This document shows positions 1 to 5,454 of a stretch of DNA of 7,555 nucleotides, one piece after another. The position numbers and the translations under genes are program-made. Origin of the DNA: Candidatus Symbiothrix sp. (lineage in GTDB: Bacteria > Bacteroidota > Bacteroidia > Bacteroidales > Azobacteroidaceae); the NCBI GenBank assembly GCA_031284765.1, contig JAITXK010000072.1:1-7555 (forward strand). Reading direction: 5' to 3'. How positions within the stretch are numbered: position 1 is the first letter of the stretch; each line of letters opens with the position of its first letter. The notes beneath the pieces are model-generated. The model had not been told where the DNA came from and did not search any database. It was given only the letters and a program-made list of their open reading frames with translations.

Positions 1-347
1 ACTTCTTTCCGGTTTTTATAAATCTTGGGAAGGTTGTTTGTAGCATTCAGAATAAAGGTAAAAGGGCCGGGCAGGTTCTTCTTCATCAATTTGAAAACCG
101 TATTGCTCACTTTGGCATATTCGCTGATTCCGCTCAAATCATTGCAGATAATCGACAAATTGACTTTTTGCGGATTGATGCCTTTGAGTTTGCAAATTTG
201 CTCTACTGCCCTTACGTTCAAGGCATCGCAACCCATAGCATAGACCGTATCCGTGGGATAAATGACTATGCCCCCTTCTTTGAGAATAGCGACCACCTTG
301 TCGATTTCCTTCTGATTGGGTGCGGTATGATAGATTTTTACCAACAT
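1..347 (-). CDS. yciO: YciO-like Sua5/YciO/YrdC-family protein, N-terminal part (runs off the window)
   Basis: The frame opens at an ATG (347-345) and stays open to the window edge, giving 115 residues of a protein usually a little over 200 long. It has the YrdC-fold signature PTDTVY at residues 31-36, followed by GC at 39-40, and GPFTFIL at 94-100. The family binds ATP and threonine/bicarbonate; TsaC/Sua5 members make threonylcarbamoyl-AMP for the tRNA t6A modification. The K-x-R...PL element of true TsaC/Sua5 is degenerate here (K53-L-K55, then NLSII). Together with the LSIICNDLS stretch and the early start, this resembles E. coli YciO more than YrdC. Family membership is sure; the YciO subtype is my inference from half the protein, and the t6A role is uncertain. 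It lies downstream of yggS in the same direction, after a 77-base gap with its own promoter-like box. Confidence 0.88.
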   Translation of the reverse strand, partial: MLVKIYHTAPNQKEIDKVVAILKEGGIVIYPTDTVYAMGCDALNVRAVEQICKLKGINPQKVNLSIICNDLSGISEYAKVSNTVFKLMKKNLPGPFTFILNATNNLPKIYKNRKE

Positions 348-359
348 ATTTGACTGATG

Positions 360-367
360 CAAAGGTA
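360..367 (-). promoter_or_regulatory. Bacteroidetes-type -7 box (TACCTTTG) for the YciO-like gene
   Basis: On the minus strand the sequence is TACCTTTG, an exact match to the TAnnTTTG -7 consensus used by the Bacteroidetes primary sigma factor. It ends 12 bases before the ATG at 347, which implies a very short 5' leader of roughly 6 to 9 bases. I see no clean TTTG -33 box at the usual spacing, so the promoter rests on the -7 box and its position. Confidence 0.5.
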
Positions 368-424
368 GTAAGTTTTTTAAATTTCCGGCTAAATTTTACA
401 GGGTTGTTTTAGAGATAAGATAAG

Positions 425-1090
425 TTATGTTCTGGCTCCGAAAATTTTACTCCCAATACGAATCATGGTGCTGCCTGCTTCTATTGCTAAAGGATAATCA
501 TCACTCATTCCCATTGATAACTCCTTAAAATCAGTGTTTTCAGCCAAACAGGATTGTTTCAGTCGAACAAAAAATGTCTGTAAAGAAGTAAATTCCTTGC
601 GGATATTGTCTGGATCATCGGTAAAAGTAGCCATACCCATTAAGCCGCAAATAGTAAGATTTGACCACGTTTCTGAAAAATTGTTTTTCAGTAATTCTTC
701 TGCTTCGGCAAATGAAAAACCGAATTTGTGCTCTTCCCGGGCAATATGGATTTGCAGCAAAACCTTGATTCGACGCCGGGCTTTCGCAGCGCAACGGTTC
801 AGTTCGTCCAACAATTTCATGCTATCGACCGATTGCACCGTGTCGATAAACGGCGCAATATATTTGACTTTATTGACTTGCAAATGTCCGATAAAATGCC
901 ATTCGACAGTGGCAGGCAACTGCGAGTATTTACCCAACAATTCTTGTACGCGGTTTTCGCCGAAAACACGTTGTCCCGCATCGTAGGCTTCCTGAATGGC
1001 CTCAACAGAATGAAATTTGGAAACAGCCGTCAAGCGCACCTGCTCAGGCAAGCTTTCTTTTATCCGGATGATTTGGGATGCGATACTCAT
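425..1090 (-). CDS. yggS: YggS/PLPBP-family pyridoxal phosphate homeostasis protein
   Basis: A 221-residue protein, slightly shorter than the usual ~230. This cytosolic single-domain TIM-barrel protein (fold of the alanine racemase N-terminal domain) binds PLP without known catalysis and helps balance B6 vitamers and amino/keto acids. Visible signatures are AVSKF at 22-26 with the PLP Schiff-base lysine at K25, FGENRVQE at 43-50, WHFIGHLQ at 64-71 followed by NK at 73-74, and the C-terminal phosphate-binding part: LSMGMS at 191-196, then GST at 206-208 and RIG at 211-213. The ATG at 1090 overlaps the stop of the DUF4494 gene by 4 bases (ATGA), which suggests translational coupling and supports this start. 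The short N-terminus is consistent with Bacteroidetes members. Identification is firm; the exact physiological role of the family is only partly understood. Confidence 0.95.
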   Translation of the reverse strand: MSIASQIIRIKESLPEQVRLTAVSKFHSVEAIQEAYDAGQRVFGENRVQELLGKYSQLPATVEWHFIGHLQVNKVKYIAPFIDTVQSVDSMKLLDELNRCAAKARRRIKVLLQIHIAREEHKFGFSFAEAEELLKNNFSETWSNLTICGLMGMATFTDDPDNIRKEFTSLQTFFVRLKQSCLAENTDFKELSMGMSDDYPLAIEAGSTMIRIGSKIFGART

Positions 1091-1542
1091 TCCTCAACGG
1101 CGGGCTTGGCTTTATCTCCCGGATCGAAAGGGAAAACGTCCATCAACAGCGTTTCCGTTACCGAAACGACAACATAATCGCTCATCGTGCCTTTCATTCC
1201 GGCTTCCCAAACGGCGATGGCTTCCTTGAGGTCGGAGGCTTGCGCCAACATTTGCATAGGCGTCTTTTTTTCCGCGCCGCTTTTTTCGTCCAAAGTGATG
1301 AAATTGACCTTAATGCGGTAATAGCGATCGCCCGTTTCATTGAAAAACAATTCGGCAAACTTGGCGCGTTTGATGTCGGCAACGGTAAATTCGCCGCTCA
1401 CGTAATGCTTTACTTCTTCAATGATGCGGGCTTCCGCTTCTGTAAACGAAAGAGCATCCACTAAATAAGGCTCGGATACGCGCTTTTGAACGCCGTTGTC
1501 CATCATTTTTTCGTACGAAACTTTACATTCAAACCAATTCAT
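1087..1542 (-). CDS. DUF4494 domain-containing protein
   Basis: A small soluble protein of 151 residues with no signal peptide or membrane segment. From memory it matches the DUF4494 family found mainly in Bacteroidetes: WFECKV at 3-8, EPYLVDALSFTEAEAR at about 24-39, SGEFTV near 49-54, LDEKSGAEKK near 84-93 and KGTMSDY near 117-123. The function is unknown. I chose the ATG at 1542, which puts WFECKV directly after the N-terminus as I recall for relatives. A TTG three codons upstream (1551) is in frame and would overlap the engB stop by 4 bases, but I consider it less likely. The gene begins 5 bases after engB and ends overlapping yggS by 4 bases, so the three are probably one transcript. The acidic, Pro/Lys-containing tail (PFDPGDKAKPAVEE) is probably flexible. 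Confidence 0.85.
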   Translation of the reverse strand: MNWFECKVSYEKMMDNGVQKRVSEPYLVDALSFTEAEARIIEEVKHYVSGEFTVADIKRAKFAELFFNETGDRYYRIKVNFITLDEKSGAEKKTPMQMLAQASDLKEAIAVWEAGMKGTMSDYVVVSVTETLLMDVFPFDPGDKAKPAVEE

Positions 1543-1547
1543 ATCAT

Positions 1548-2159
1548 TCAATTTAAGTTTATTTTCAAGGATTTATTGATGCTTTCAATATAATTCAATA
1601 ATTCGTCCTTGCCTTTGTGCTGCTCCGAGGAGGTGAAAAAGAGGGGAGGCAGTTCTTCCCAAGTTTCTGCCAAGGTGTTTTTATAGTGCGTTATATTCTC
1701 ATTCAGTCGCGATGTCGAAATTTTATCCGTTTTTGTAAAGATAATCGCAAACGGTATTTCGCTTTCGCCCAATAGCGTAATAAAATCCAAATCTATTTCT
1801 TGCGGTTCGTGACGGCAATCCAGCAGGACAAACAGACAAGTCAGGTCTTCGCGTTCATCTAAATAGATGTCGATGATTTCCTGAATTTTCCGGCGTCCTT
1901 CTTTCCCGCGTTGGGCATAGCCGTAGCCAGGCAAATCGACTAAATACCACTCGTCGTTAATCAGAAAATGATTGATTAATTGCGTTTTCCCCGGAGTGGA
2001 GGAAGTAAGCGCCAAGCCTTTTTTCCCTGTTAACATATTAATTAACGAGGATTTGCCTACATTGGAACGTCCAATGAATGCGTATTCCGGCTTTCCGTCT
2101 TGGGGGCACTTCGCCACGTGGGTGTTGCTGATAATAAATTCTGCTTTCTTAATAATCAT
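1548..2159 (-). CDS. engB: YihA/EngB (YsxC) family ribosome-biogenesis GTP-binding protein
   Basis: A 203-residue TRAFAC-class GTPase, full length for the family. These proteins are usually essential and act in assembly of the large ribosomal subunit in the cytosol. All GTPase motifs are present in order: G1/P-loop GRSNVGKSS (30-38), the switch-I/G2 region STPGKT (54-59) with Thr55, G3 DLPGYG (75-80), G4 TKTDK (142-146) and G5 TSS (176-178). The YAQRGKEGRRK stretch after G3 is typical of EngB and separates it from Era or Obg. The ATG at 2159 fits the family N-terminus (a short beta strand with AEFI before the P-loop). The gene is first of a compact engB-DUF4494-yggS run. I found no clean -7 box in the 167 bases upstream, which are largely occupied by the hairpin repeat. 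Confidence 0.96.
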   Translation of the reverse strand: MIIKKAEFIISNTHVAKCPQDGKPEYAFIGRSNVGKSSLINMLTGKKGLALTSSTPGKTQLINHFLINDEWYLVDLPGYGYAQRGKEGRRKIQEIIDIYLDEREDLTCLFVLLDCRHEPQEIDLDFITLLGESEIPFAIIFTKTDKISTSRLNENITHYKNTLAETWEELPPLFFTSSEQHKGKDELLNYIESINKSLKINLN

Positions 2160-2227
2160 TCCGGTTTTTGAAATTTGTTTTTATCTATTTATGATTCTTA
2201 TTGATCTAATATTCAAGATTGCACTAA

Positions 2228-2343
2228 TAGCCGCAGAACAGCGATACCCTTTATATTGCACCGCTACGCGGTGCGGGTGGTGGGGGTTGTTCCGTTACCG
2301 TGGGTTTACACCCACGGCTACAAATATTACAGCCCTCTGGGCT
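2228..2343 (-). repeat. Multi-hairpin extragenic repeat-like element (REP/MITE-like)
   Basis: A GC-rich patch in the 167-base gap between engB and the acetyltransferase gene. It holds three perfect hairpins in series: GCACCGC-TAC-GCGGTGC (2258-2274, 7-bp stem), CCGTGGGT-TTAC-ACCCACGG (2298-2317, 8-bp stem) and AGCCC-TCT-GGGCT (2331-2343, 5-bp stem). A weaker imperfect stem lies around 2229-2246. Between the first two is a G-rich run, GGGTGGTGGGGG (2275-2286). No T-tract follows the stems on the minus strand, so this is not a simple intrinsic terminator. The sequence type resembles short interspersed repeats I associate with Bacteroidetes genomes, but the copy number cannot be judged from this window. 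The third hairpin lies inside the last codons of the upstream gene. The strand is nominal and the outer boundaries are estimates. Confidence 0.6.
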
Positions 2344-2893
2344 TTCCGCTATAAACATGCCTTTGTGTATCAAAATTTTTGTCAAATGACTGTTTGCTCT
2401 CACTTACAGCATTCCCTTCCTCATCAACCCAGCCAATTTGCTTGCCGGGGTTGCCGACTATCAAGGCATACGGAGGTATATCTTTTGTAACCACGCTCCC
2501 CGCACCAATCATGGCATATTCACCGATAGTGACTCCGCAAAGGATGGTGGCATTGGCGCCGATACTTGCCCCGCGTTTGACCCGTGTCGGCCTAAATTCA
2601 TTCTTGCGATCGATAAAACTCCGTGGATTAATCACATTGGTAAACACGCAACTTGGACCCAGAAACACATCATCCTCGCAAATCACACCCGTATAAACCG
2701 AAACATTGTTTTGCACTTTCACCTGATTGCCCAAAACGACACGCGGAGCAATCATCACATTTTGTCCAATAATACAGTTTTTTCCGATAACGGCTTCCGG
2801 CATGATATGTGAAAAATGCCAGATTTTTGTGCCTGTACCGATGCTCGCACCTTCGTCGATAACGGCTGTGGAATGTGCTTGGTAATCCATCAT
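2327..2893 (-). CDS. wbpD: WbpD/WlbB-like UDP-sugar N-acetyltransferase (left-handed beta-helix, hexapeptide repeats)
   Basis: A 188-residue acyltransferase of the trimeric left-handed beta-helix type. Isoleucine/valine-rich hexapeptide turns run through residues 11-65 (ASIGTGTKIWHFSHI, AVIGKNCIIGQNVMIAP) and resume at 107-136 (ASIGANATILCGVTIGEY). The conserved QNNVSVY (61-67), EDDVFLGPS (73-81), FTNVINPR (84-91) and KQIGW (151-155) closely match WbpD/WlbB. Those enzymes transfer acetyl from acetyl-CoA to the 3-amino group of UDP-2-acetamido-3-amino-2,3-dideoxy-glucuronate in LPS sugar synthesis. The ATG at 2893 abuts the TAA of the aminotransferase gene with no gap; a second ATG at 2890 is equally possible. 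The tail after about residue 156 lacks the CPESG-type ending I associate with relatives, and the last five codons lie in the hairpin repeat, so the native end may have been replaced. An FdtC-like acetyltransferase is the main alternative. Confidence 0.88.
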   Translation of the reverse strand: MMDYQAHSTAVIDEGASIGTGTKIWHFSHIMPEAVIGKNCIIGQNVMIAPRVVLGNQVKVQNNVSVYTGVICEDDVFLGPSCVFTNVINPRSFIDRKNEFRPTRVKRGASIGANATILCGVTIGEYAMIGAGSVVTKDIPPYALIVGNPGKQIGWVDEEGNAVSESKQSFDKNFDTQRHVYSGKPRGL

Positions 2894-4015
2894 TTAATAC
2901 TGCTTGATTGTATCGATGATATAAGTCATTTGTTCATCGTCCAATTCGGTATGCATCGGCAAAGACAACACCGATCGGCAAAGTTTTTCCGTTACGGACA
3001 AGGCGCTCCCTGTACGGATTTTATTGCGAAAGGCCGGCTGATTCTGCAAAGGCATGGGATAATATACCATGCTCGGAATGTTTTTCGATTGCAAATACTG
3101 TTGTAAATCATCCCGTTTCCCGTCTTTTACCTGAATAGTGTACTGATGAAACACATGGGTGGAATAATTGGCAATCGCAGGCGTTTCGAGCCAATCTATC
3201 CATTTGAATTCGTTGGTATAGGTATCGGCAACTTTCTTGCGGGCAGCGATAAACTCATCTAAATAAGACAATTTTACTTGCAAGATAGCGGCTTGAATCG
3301 TATCCAAACGCGAATTGCAGCCAATGAATTCATGTTTGTATTTCTCTGATTGGCCGTGCGAAGCGAGTTTTTTCAGTTTTTTCGCAATACTTTCGTTATT
3401 GGTTAGCATCGCCCCGCCATCGCCGTAACCACCCAGATTTTTGGTTGGAAAAAACGACAGCGTACCGATATTTCCGATAGTACCCGCCTGTTTTCGACTT
3501 CCGTCCGAAAAGAGATAGCTTGCGCCGATGCTTTGAGCATTGTCTTCAATGACCGTTAAATGGTATTTTTGAACGATGCGCATCAAGGTTTCCATATCGG
3601 CCGTTTGCCCGAACAGGTGAACAGGAATAATCGCTTTGGTATTGGACGAAATAGATTCTTCGATTTTTTGCACGTCAATCGTAAACGTTTGGGGATGGAC
3701 ATCAACCAATACAGGCGTTAAACCCAATAAAGCGATGGCTTCGGCAGCAGCGATATAGTTGAATGCGGGGACTATCACTTCATCGGCCGGACGCAAATCC
3801 AGCGACATAAGGGCGATTTGCAGGGCATCCGTCCCGTTGGCGCAAGGAATAACATACGGACTGCCTGTGTATTGTGCTAAGGAATCGGCAAACAAATCTA
3901 CCGCCTTGCCATTGATGTATTGTCCAGAACGCAGGACATGTAAGACGGCTTCGTCTATTTCCGCTTGCATCCGGAGGTATTGTGTGGTTAAATCCACCAT
4001 TTGAATGGGTTTCAT
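2894..4015 (-). CDS. wbpE: WbpE/WlbC/PorR-like DegT/DnrJ/EryC1/StrS sugar aminotransferase
   Basis: A full-length 373-residue PLP-dependent, fold-type I aminotransferase of the sugar-modifying DegT/StrS family. It has CANGTDALQIAL (58-69) for phosphate and nucleotide-sugar binding, PVHLFGQ (131-137), VIEDNAQS (155-162) with Asp158 for the PLP ring nitrogen, FFPTKNLG (188-195) with Lys192 as the Schiff-base lysine, then GDGGA (198-202) and NSRLDTIQAAI near 232-242. The wording most closely recalls WbpE of Pseudomonas, which moves an amino group from glutamate to UDP-2-acetamido-3-keto-glucuronate; PorR of Porphyromonas gingivalis belongs to the same group. The start follows argF' by 5 bases and the stop touches the acetyltransferase start, so aminated product would pass straight to the next enzyme encoded. 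The 6-dehydrogenase (WbpA) and 3-dehydrogenase (WbpB) partners are not in the window. The exact sugar is inferred. Confidence 0.92.
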   Translation of the reverse strand: MKPIQMVDLTTQYLRMQAEIDEAVLHVLRSGQYINGKAVDLFADSLAQYTGSPYVIPCANGTDALQIALMSLDLRPADEVIVPAFNYIAAAEAIALLGLTPVLVDVHPQTFTIDVQKIEESISSNTKAIIPVHLFGQTADMETLMRIVQKYHLTVIEDNAQSIGASYLFSDGSRKQAGTIGNIGTLSFFPTKNLGGYGDGGAMLTNNESIAKKLKKLASHGQSEKYKHEFIGCNSRLDTIQAAILQVKLSYLDEFIAARKKVADTYTNEFKWIDWLETPAIANYSTHVFHQYTIQVKDGKRDDLQQYLQSKNIPSMVYYPMPLQNQPAFRNKIRTGSALSVTEKLCRSVLSLPMHTELDDEQMTYIIDTIKQY

Positions 4016-4020
4016 ACAAT

Positions 4021-4977
4021 TTATTTAAGGGTTTCCAACATACGTTTGAGTACGACTTCGCACGATATTTCGCGGTTAGCCGCTTCCTGAATCACAATCG
4101 AATCGGGACTTTCAATGACATCATCCGTCACAATCATGTTCCGGCGCACCGGCAAACAATGCATGAATTTGGCGTGGTTAGTCAATCCCATTTTAATGGT
4201 ATCGACTGTCCAATCACGATCTTTGCTAAGGATTTGTCCGTAGTGCGGATCGCGGAAAGCCGACCAGTTTTTAGCATAAATAAAATCGGCGCCTTCAAAC
4301 GCTTTGGCTTGATTGTATTCGATTTTTGCACCGCGCACAAATTGTTCGTCCAATTCGTAGCCTTCGGGATGAGTGATAACAAATTCCACATCGGCCTCGT
4401 TCATAAAATCGGCAAACGAATTGGGAACCGCCTGAGGCAAAACTTTCGGGTGCGGCGCCCACGACATGACCACTTTCGGGCGGGCTTTCGTCTTGTATTC
4501 TTCTATTGTAATCAAATCGGCGAAAGCCTGCAACGGATGTGTGGTTGCACCTTCCATACTGAATACAGGACGGCCGGAATATTGAATAAACTGATTCAGA
4601 ATCTTTTCGCCGTAATCGTCTGCCTTATTTTCGAAATGTGCGAACGAGCGCACACCGATAATATCGCAATAAGAACCCATGACGGGAACGGCTTCCAATA
4701 AATGCTCGGATTTATCGCCGTCCATGATGACTCCCCGCTCGGTTTCCAAACGCCATGCGCCTTGATTTACATCCAATACCATTGTATTCATTCCCAGATT
4801 CATAGCCGCTTTTTGCGTACTCAAACGAGTGCGTAAACTCGAATTGAAAAAGACCATCAGCAGGGTTTTGTTTTTTCCCAGATGTTGGTAGGCAAAACGG
4901 TTTTGCTTGATTTCCAATGCTTCTTTGATGGCAACATTCAAATTGCCAAGGTCTTTTACATTTGTAAATACATTCAT
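4021..4977 (-). CDS. argF': N-succinylornithine carbamoyltransferase (SOTCase-type, argF')
   Basis: 318 residues, the length of the Bacteroides fragilis enzyme, which it matches closely along its whole length from memory. It transfers the carbamoyl group of carbamoyl phosphate to N-succinylornithine (or acetylornithine in relatives) in arginine synthesis, acting as a cytosolic trimer. Visible elements are the carbamoyl-phosphate loop FFNSSLRTRLS (43-53), NQGAW (71-75), RGVIMDGDKSEH (81-92), SWAPHPKVLPQAVPNSF around residues 175-191, and the HCLPVRR motif near residue 277. Residue 90, which is Pro in B. fragilis SOTCase and aligns with Glu92 in Xanthomonas AOTCase, is Ser here. Published Glu92-to-Ser change gave succinyl specificity, so succinylornithine is the likely substrate. 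I chose the ATG at 4977; a TTG 15 codons upstream (5022) would add a non-homologous tail. It is first in a run with two surface-sugar genes, which is unusual company. Confidence 0.94.
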   Translation of the reverse strand: MNVFTNVKDLGNLNVAIKEALEIKQNRFAYQHLGKNKTLLMVFFNSSLRTRLSTQKAAMNLGMNTMVLDVNQGAWRLETERGVIMDGDKSEHLLEAVPVMGSYCDIIGVRSFAHFENKADDYGEKILNQFIQYSGRPVFSMEGATTHPLQAFADLITIEEYKTKARPKVVMSWAPHPKVLPQAVPNSFADFMNEADVEFVITHPEGYELDEQFVRGAKIEYNQAKAFEGADFIYAKNWSAFRDPHYGQILSKDRDWTVDTIKMGLTNHAKFMHCLPVRRNMIVTDDVIESPDSIVIQEAANREISCEVVLKRMLETLK

Positions 4978-5047
4978 ATTATTGTTTTTTATAAAGGACT
5001 GACTATTAAAATCTCCATGCAACCGTCAGCCTCTAAATAATTGAAAG

Positions 5048-5055
5048 CAAAATTA
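5048..5055 (-). promoter_or_regulatory. Candidate -7 box (TAATTTTG) proximal to argF'
   Basis: The minus-strand sequence TAATTTTG fits the Bacteroidetes TAnnTTTG -7 element and would give a leader of roughly 65 bases before the argF' ATG. No clear TTTG -33 element sits at 19-20 bases upstream, and the region is AT-rich, so a chance match is possible. Confidence 0.35.
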
Positions 5056-5097
5056 GTGTTTTTTCGTTTCATTGATTCATCTTTTATATTATTTATG

Positions 5098-5152
5098 AAA
5101 AAAATATCCGGCTTCACTCCATGGTCAATGCATGAAAATTTTGACCGGATAT
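5098..5152 (-). promoter_or_regulatory. Attenuator-like alternative hairpins in the argF' leader
   Basis: On the minus strand, ATATCCGG (5152-5145) pairs perfectly with CCGGATAT (5111-5104), directly followed by six T residues (5103-5098). That is the layout of an intrinsic terminator, although the loop is long at 33 bases. A second 6-bp stem, GGTCAA (5146-5141) with TTGACC (5128-5123), uses the same GG (5146-5145), so the two full stems exclude each other. The pair lies between the two promoter-like boxes ahead of argF', as expected for a regulated leader. No known riboswitch or T-box is recognisable, and the regulation is inference. Confidence 0.35.
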
Positions 5153-5186
5153 GAAATCCTATTTATTTGTGTTTTTATTTCAGAGG

Positions 5187-5194
5187 CAAAGTTA
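5187..5194 (-). promoter_or_regulatory. Candidate distal -7 box (TAACTTTG) upstream of argF'
   Basis: The minus-strand sequence TAACTTTG matches TAnnTTTG exactly. Transcription from it would begin about 30 bases before the hairpin pair at 5152-5098 and give a leader of about 200 bases for argF'. A T-rich stretch lies further upstream, but no exact TTTG -33 box is present. Confidence 0.4.
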
Positions 5195-5378
5195 TGATTA
5201 TTTTTCATAGCATCGGTAAAAAACAATGAACATCATTTTCAGTATTTGAAAATTAGTTCTATGCTTGCGGCGCTTTTCTCATCATAGATGACTATATCTA
5301 TAAAATAACTCGCTTTTGACACAAATTCCCTTCATTCTGAATGGAAAGCTTTCAAACAGCCTCCATACCAGACTGTAA

Positions 5379-5423
5379 AACACAAGATCAACGCATTAAA
5401 ATCTAATGCGTTGATCTTGTGTT
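5379..5423 (-). terminator. Strong hairpin terminator after the OmpA/TPR lipoprotein gene
   Basis: A perfect 20-bp inverted repeat (arms 5379-5398 and 5404-5423) with a 5-base loop begins 32 bases after the lipoprotein stop codon. On the minus strand the second arm runs into four T residues. A small 6-bp hairpin (5423-5437, TCACTC-CAA-GAGTGA) touches it on the side nearer the gene. Because the stem is perfect it could form on either strand, but only minus-strand genes are nearby. It separates this transcript from the argF' operon. Confidence 0.8.
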
Positions 5424-5454
5424 CACTCCAAGAGTGATGATAAAAATGATGTTA

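Larger units (their letters stand above)
4978..5378. other. About 400-base region upstream of argF' with no convincing gene
   Basis: This AT-rich stretch lies between the terminator of the lipoprotein gene and argF'. I find no protein-coding frame with family features on either strand. It holds two TAnnTTTG promoter-like boxes on the minus strand, an attenuator-like hairpin pair between them, and a possible 27-codon reading frame (5072-4989) ending 11 bases before the argF' start. The part from about 5200 to 5378 shows nothing I can assign. Confidence 0.6.

Noticed and set aside
379..396. AAATTT-CCGGCT-AAATTT inverted repeat after yggS as a terminator
   Set aside because: The 6-bp stem is all A/T and is followed by A residues, not T, on the minus strand, so it does not look like an intrinsic terminator.
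534..1177. Plus-strand open frames of about 150 codons opposite yggS and the DUF4494 gene
   Set aside because: They overlap each other and two recognised minus-strand genes, with no recognisable motifs.
1543..1551. TTG start for the DUF4494 protein overlapping the engB stop
   Set aside because: The ATG at 1542 fits the family N-terminus better and needs no rare start codon, although TTG use cannot be excluded.
2258..2317. Tandem hairpins read as a CRISPR array or intrinsic terminator
   Set aside because: The three stems differ in sequence, there are no repeat-spacer units, and no T-tract follows on the minus strand.
1972..2490. Plus-strand open frame crossing the engB 5' end, the repeat and the acetyltransferase 3' end
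   Set aside because: It spans parts of two real genes and a hairpin repeat, and has no coherent domain.
3982..4701. Long plus-strand open frame (239 codons) opposite argF'
   Set aside because: It is antisense to a clearly homologous carbamoyltransferase, shows no family motifs, and its composition reflects the complement of argF' codons.
4978..5022. TTG start 15 codons upstream for argF'
   Set aside because: The extra residues have no counterpart in the family, and the ATG at 4977 gives the 318-residue length of the B. fragilis enzyme.
5276..5340. Possible regulatory hairpin (ATAGAT-GACTAT-ATCTAT) and promoter search in the distal intergenic part
   Set aside because: The stem is short and AT-only, and no complete -33/-7 pair is seen.
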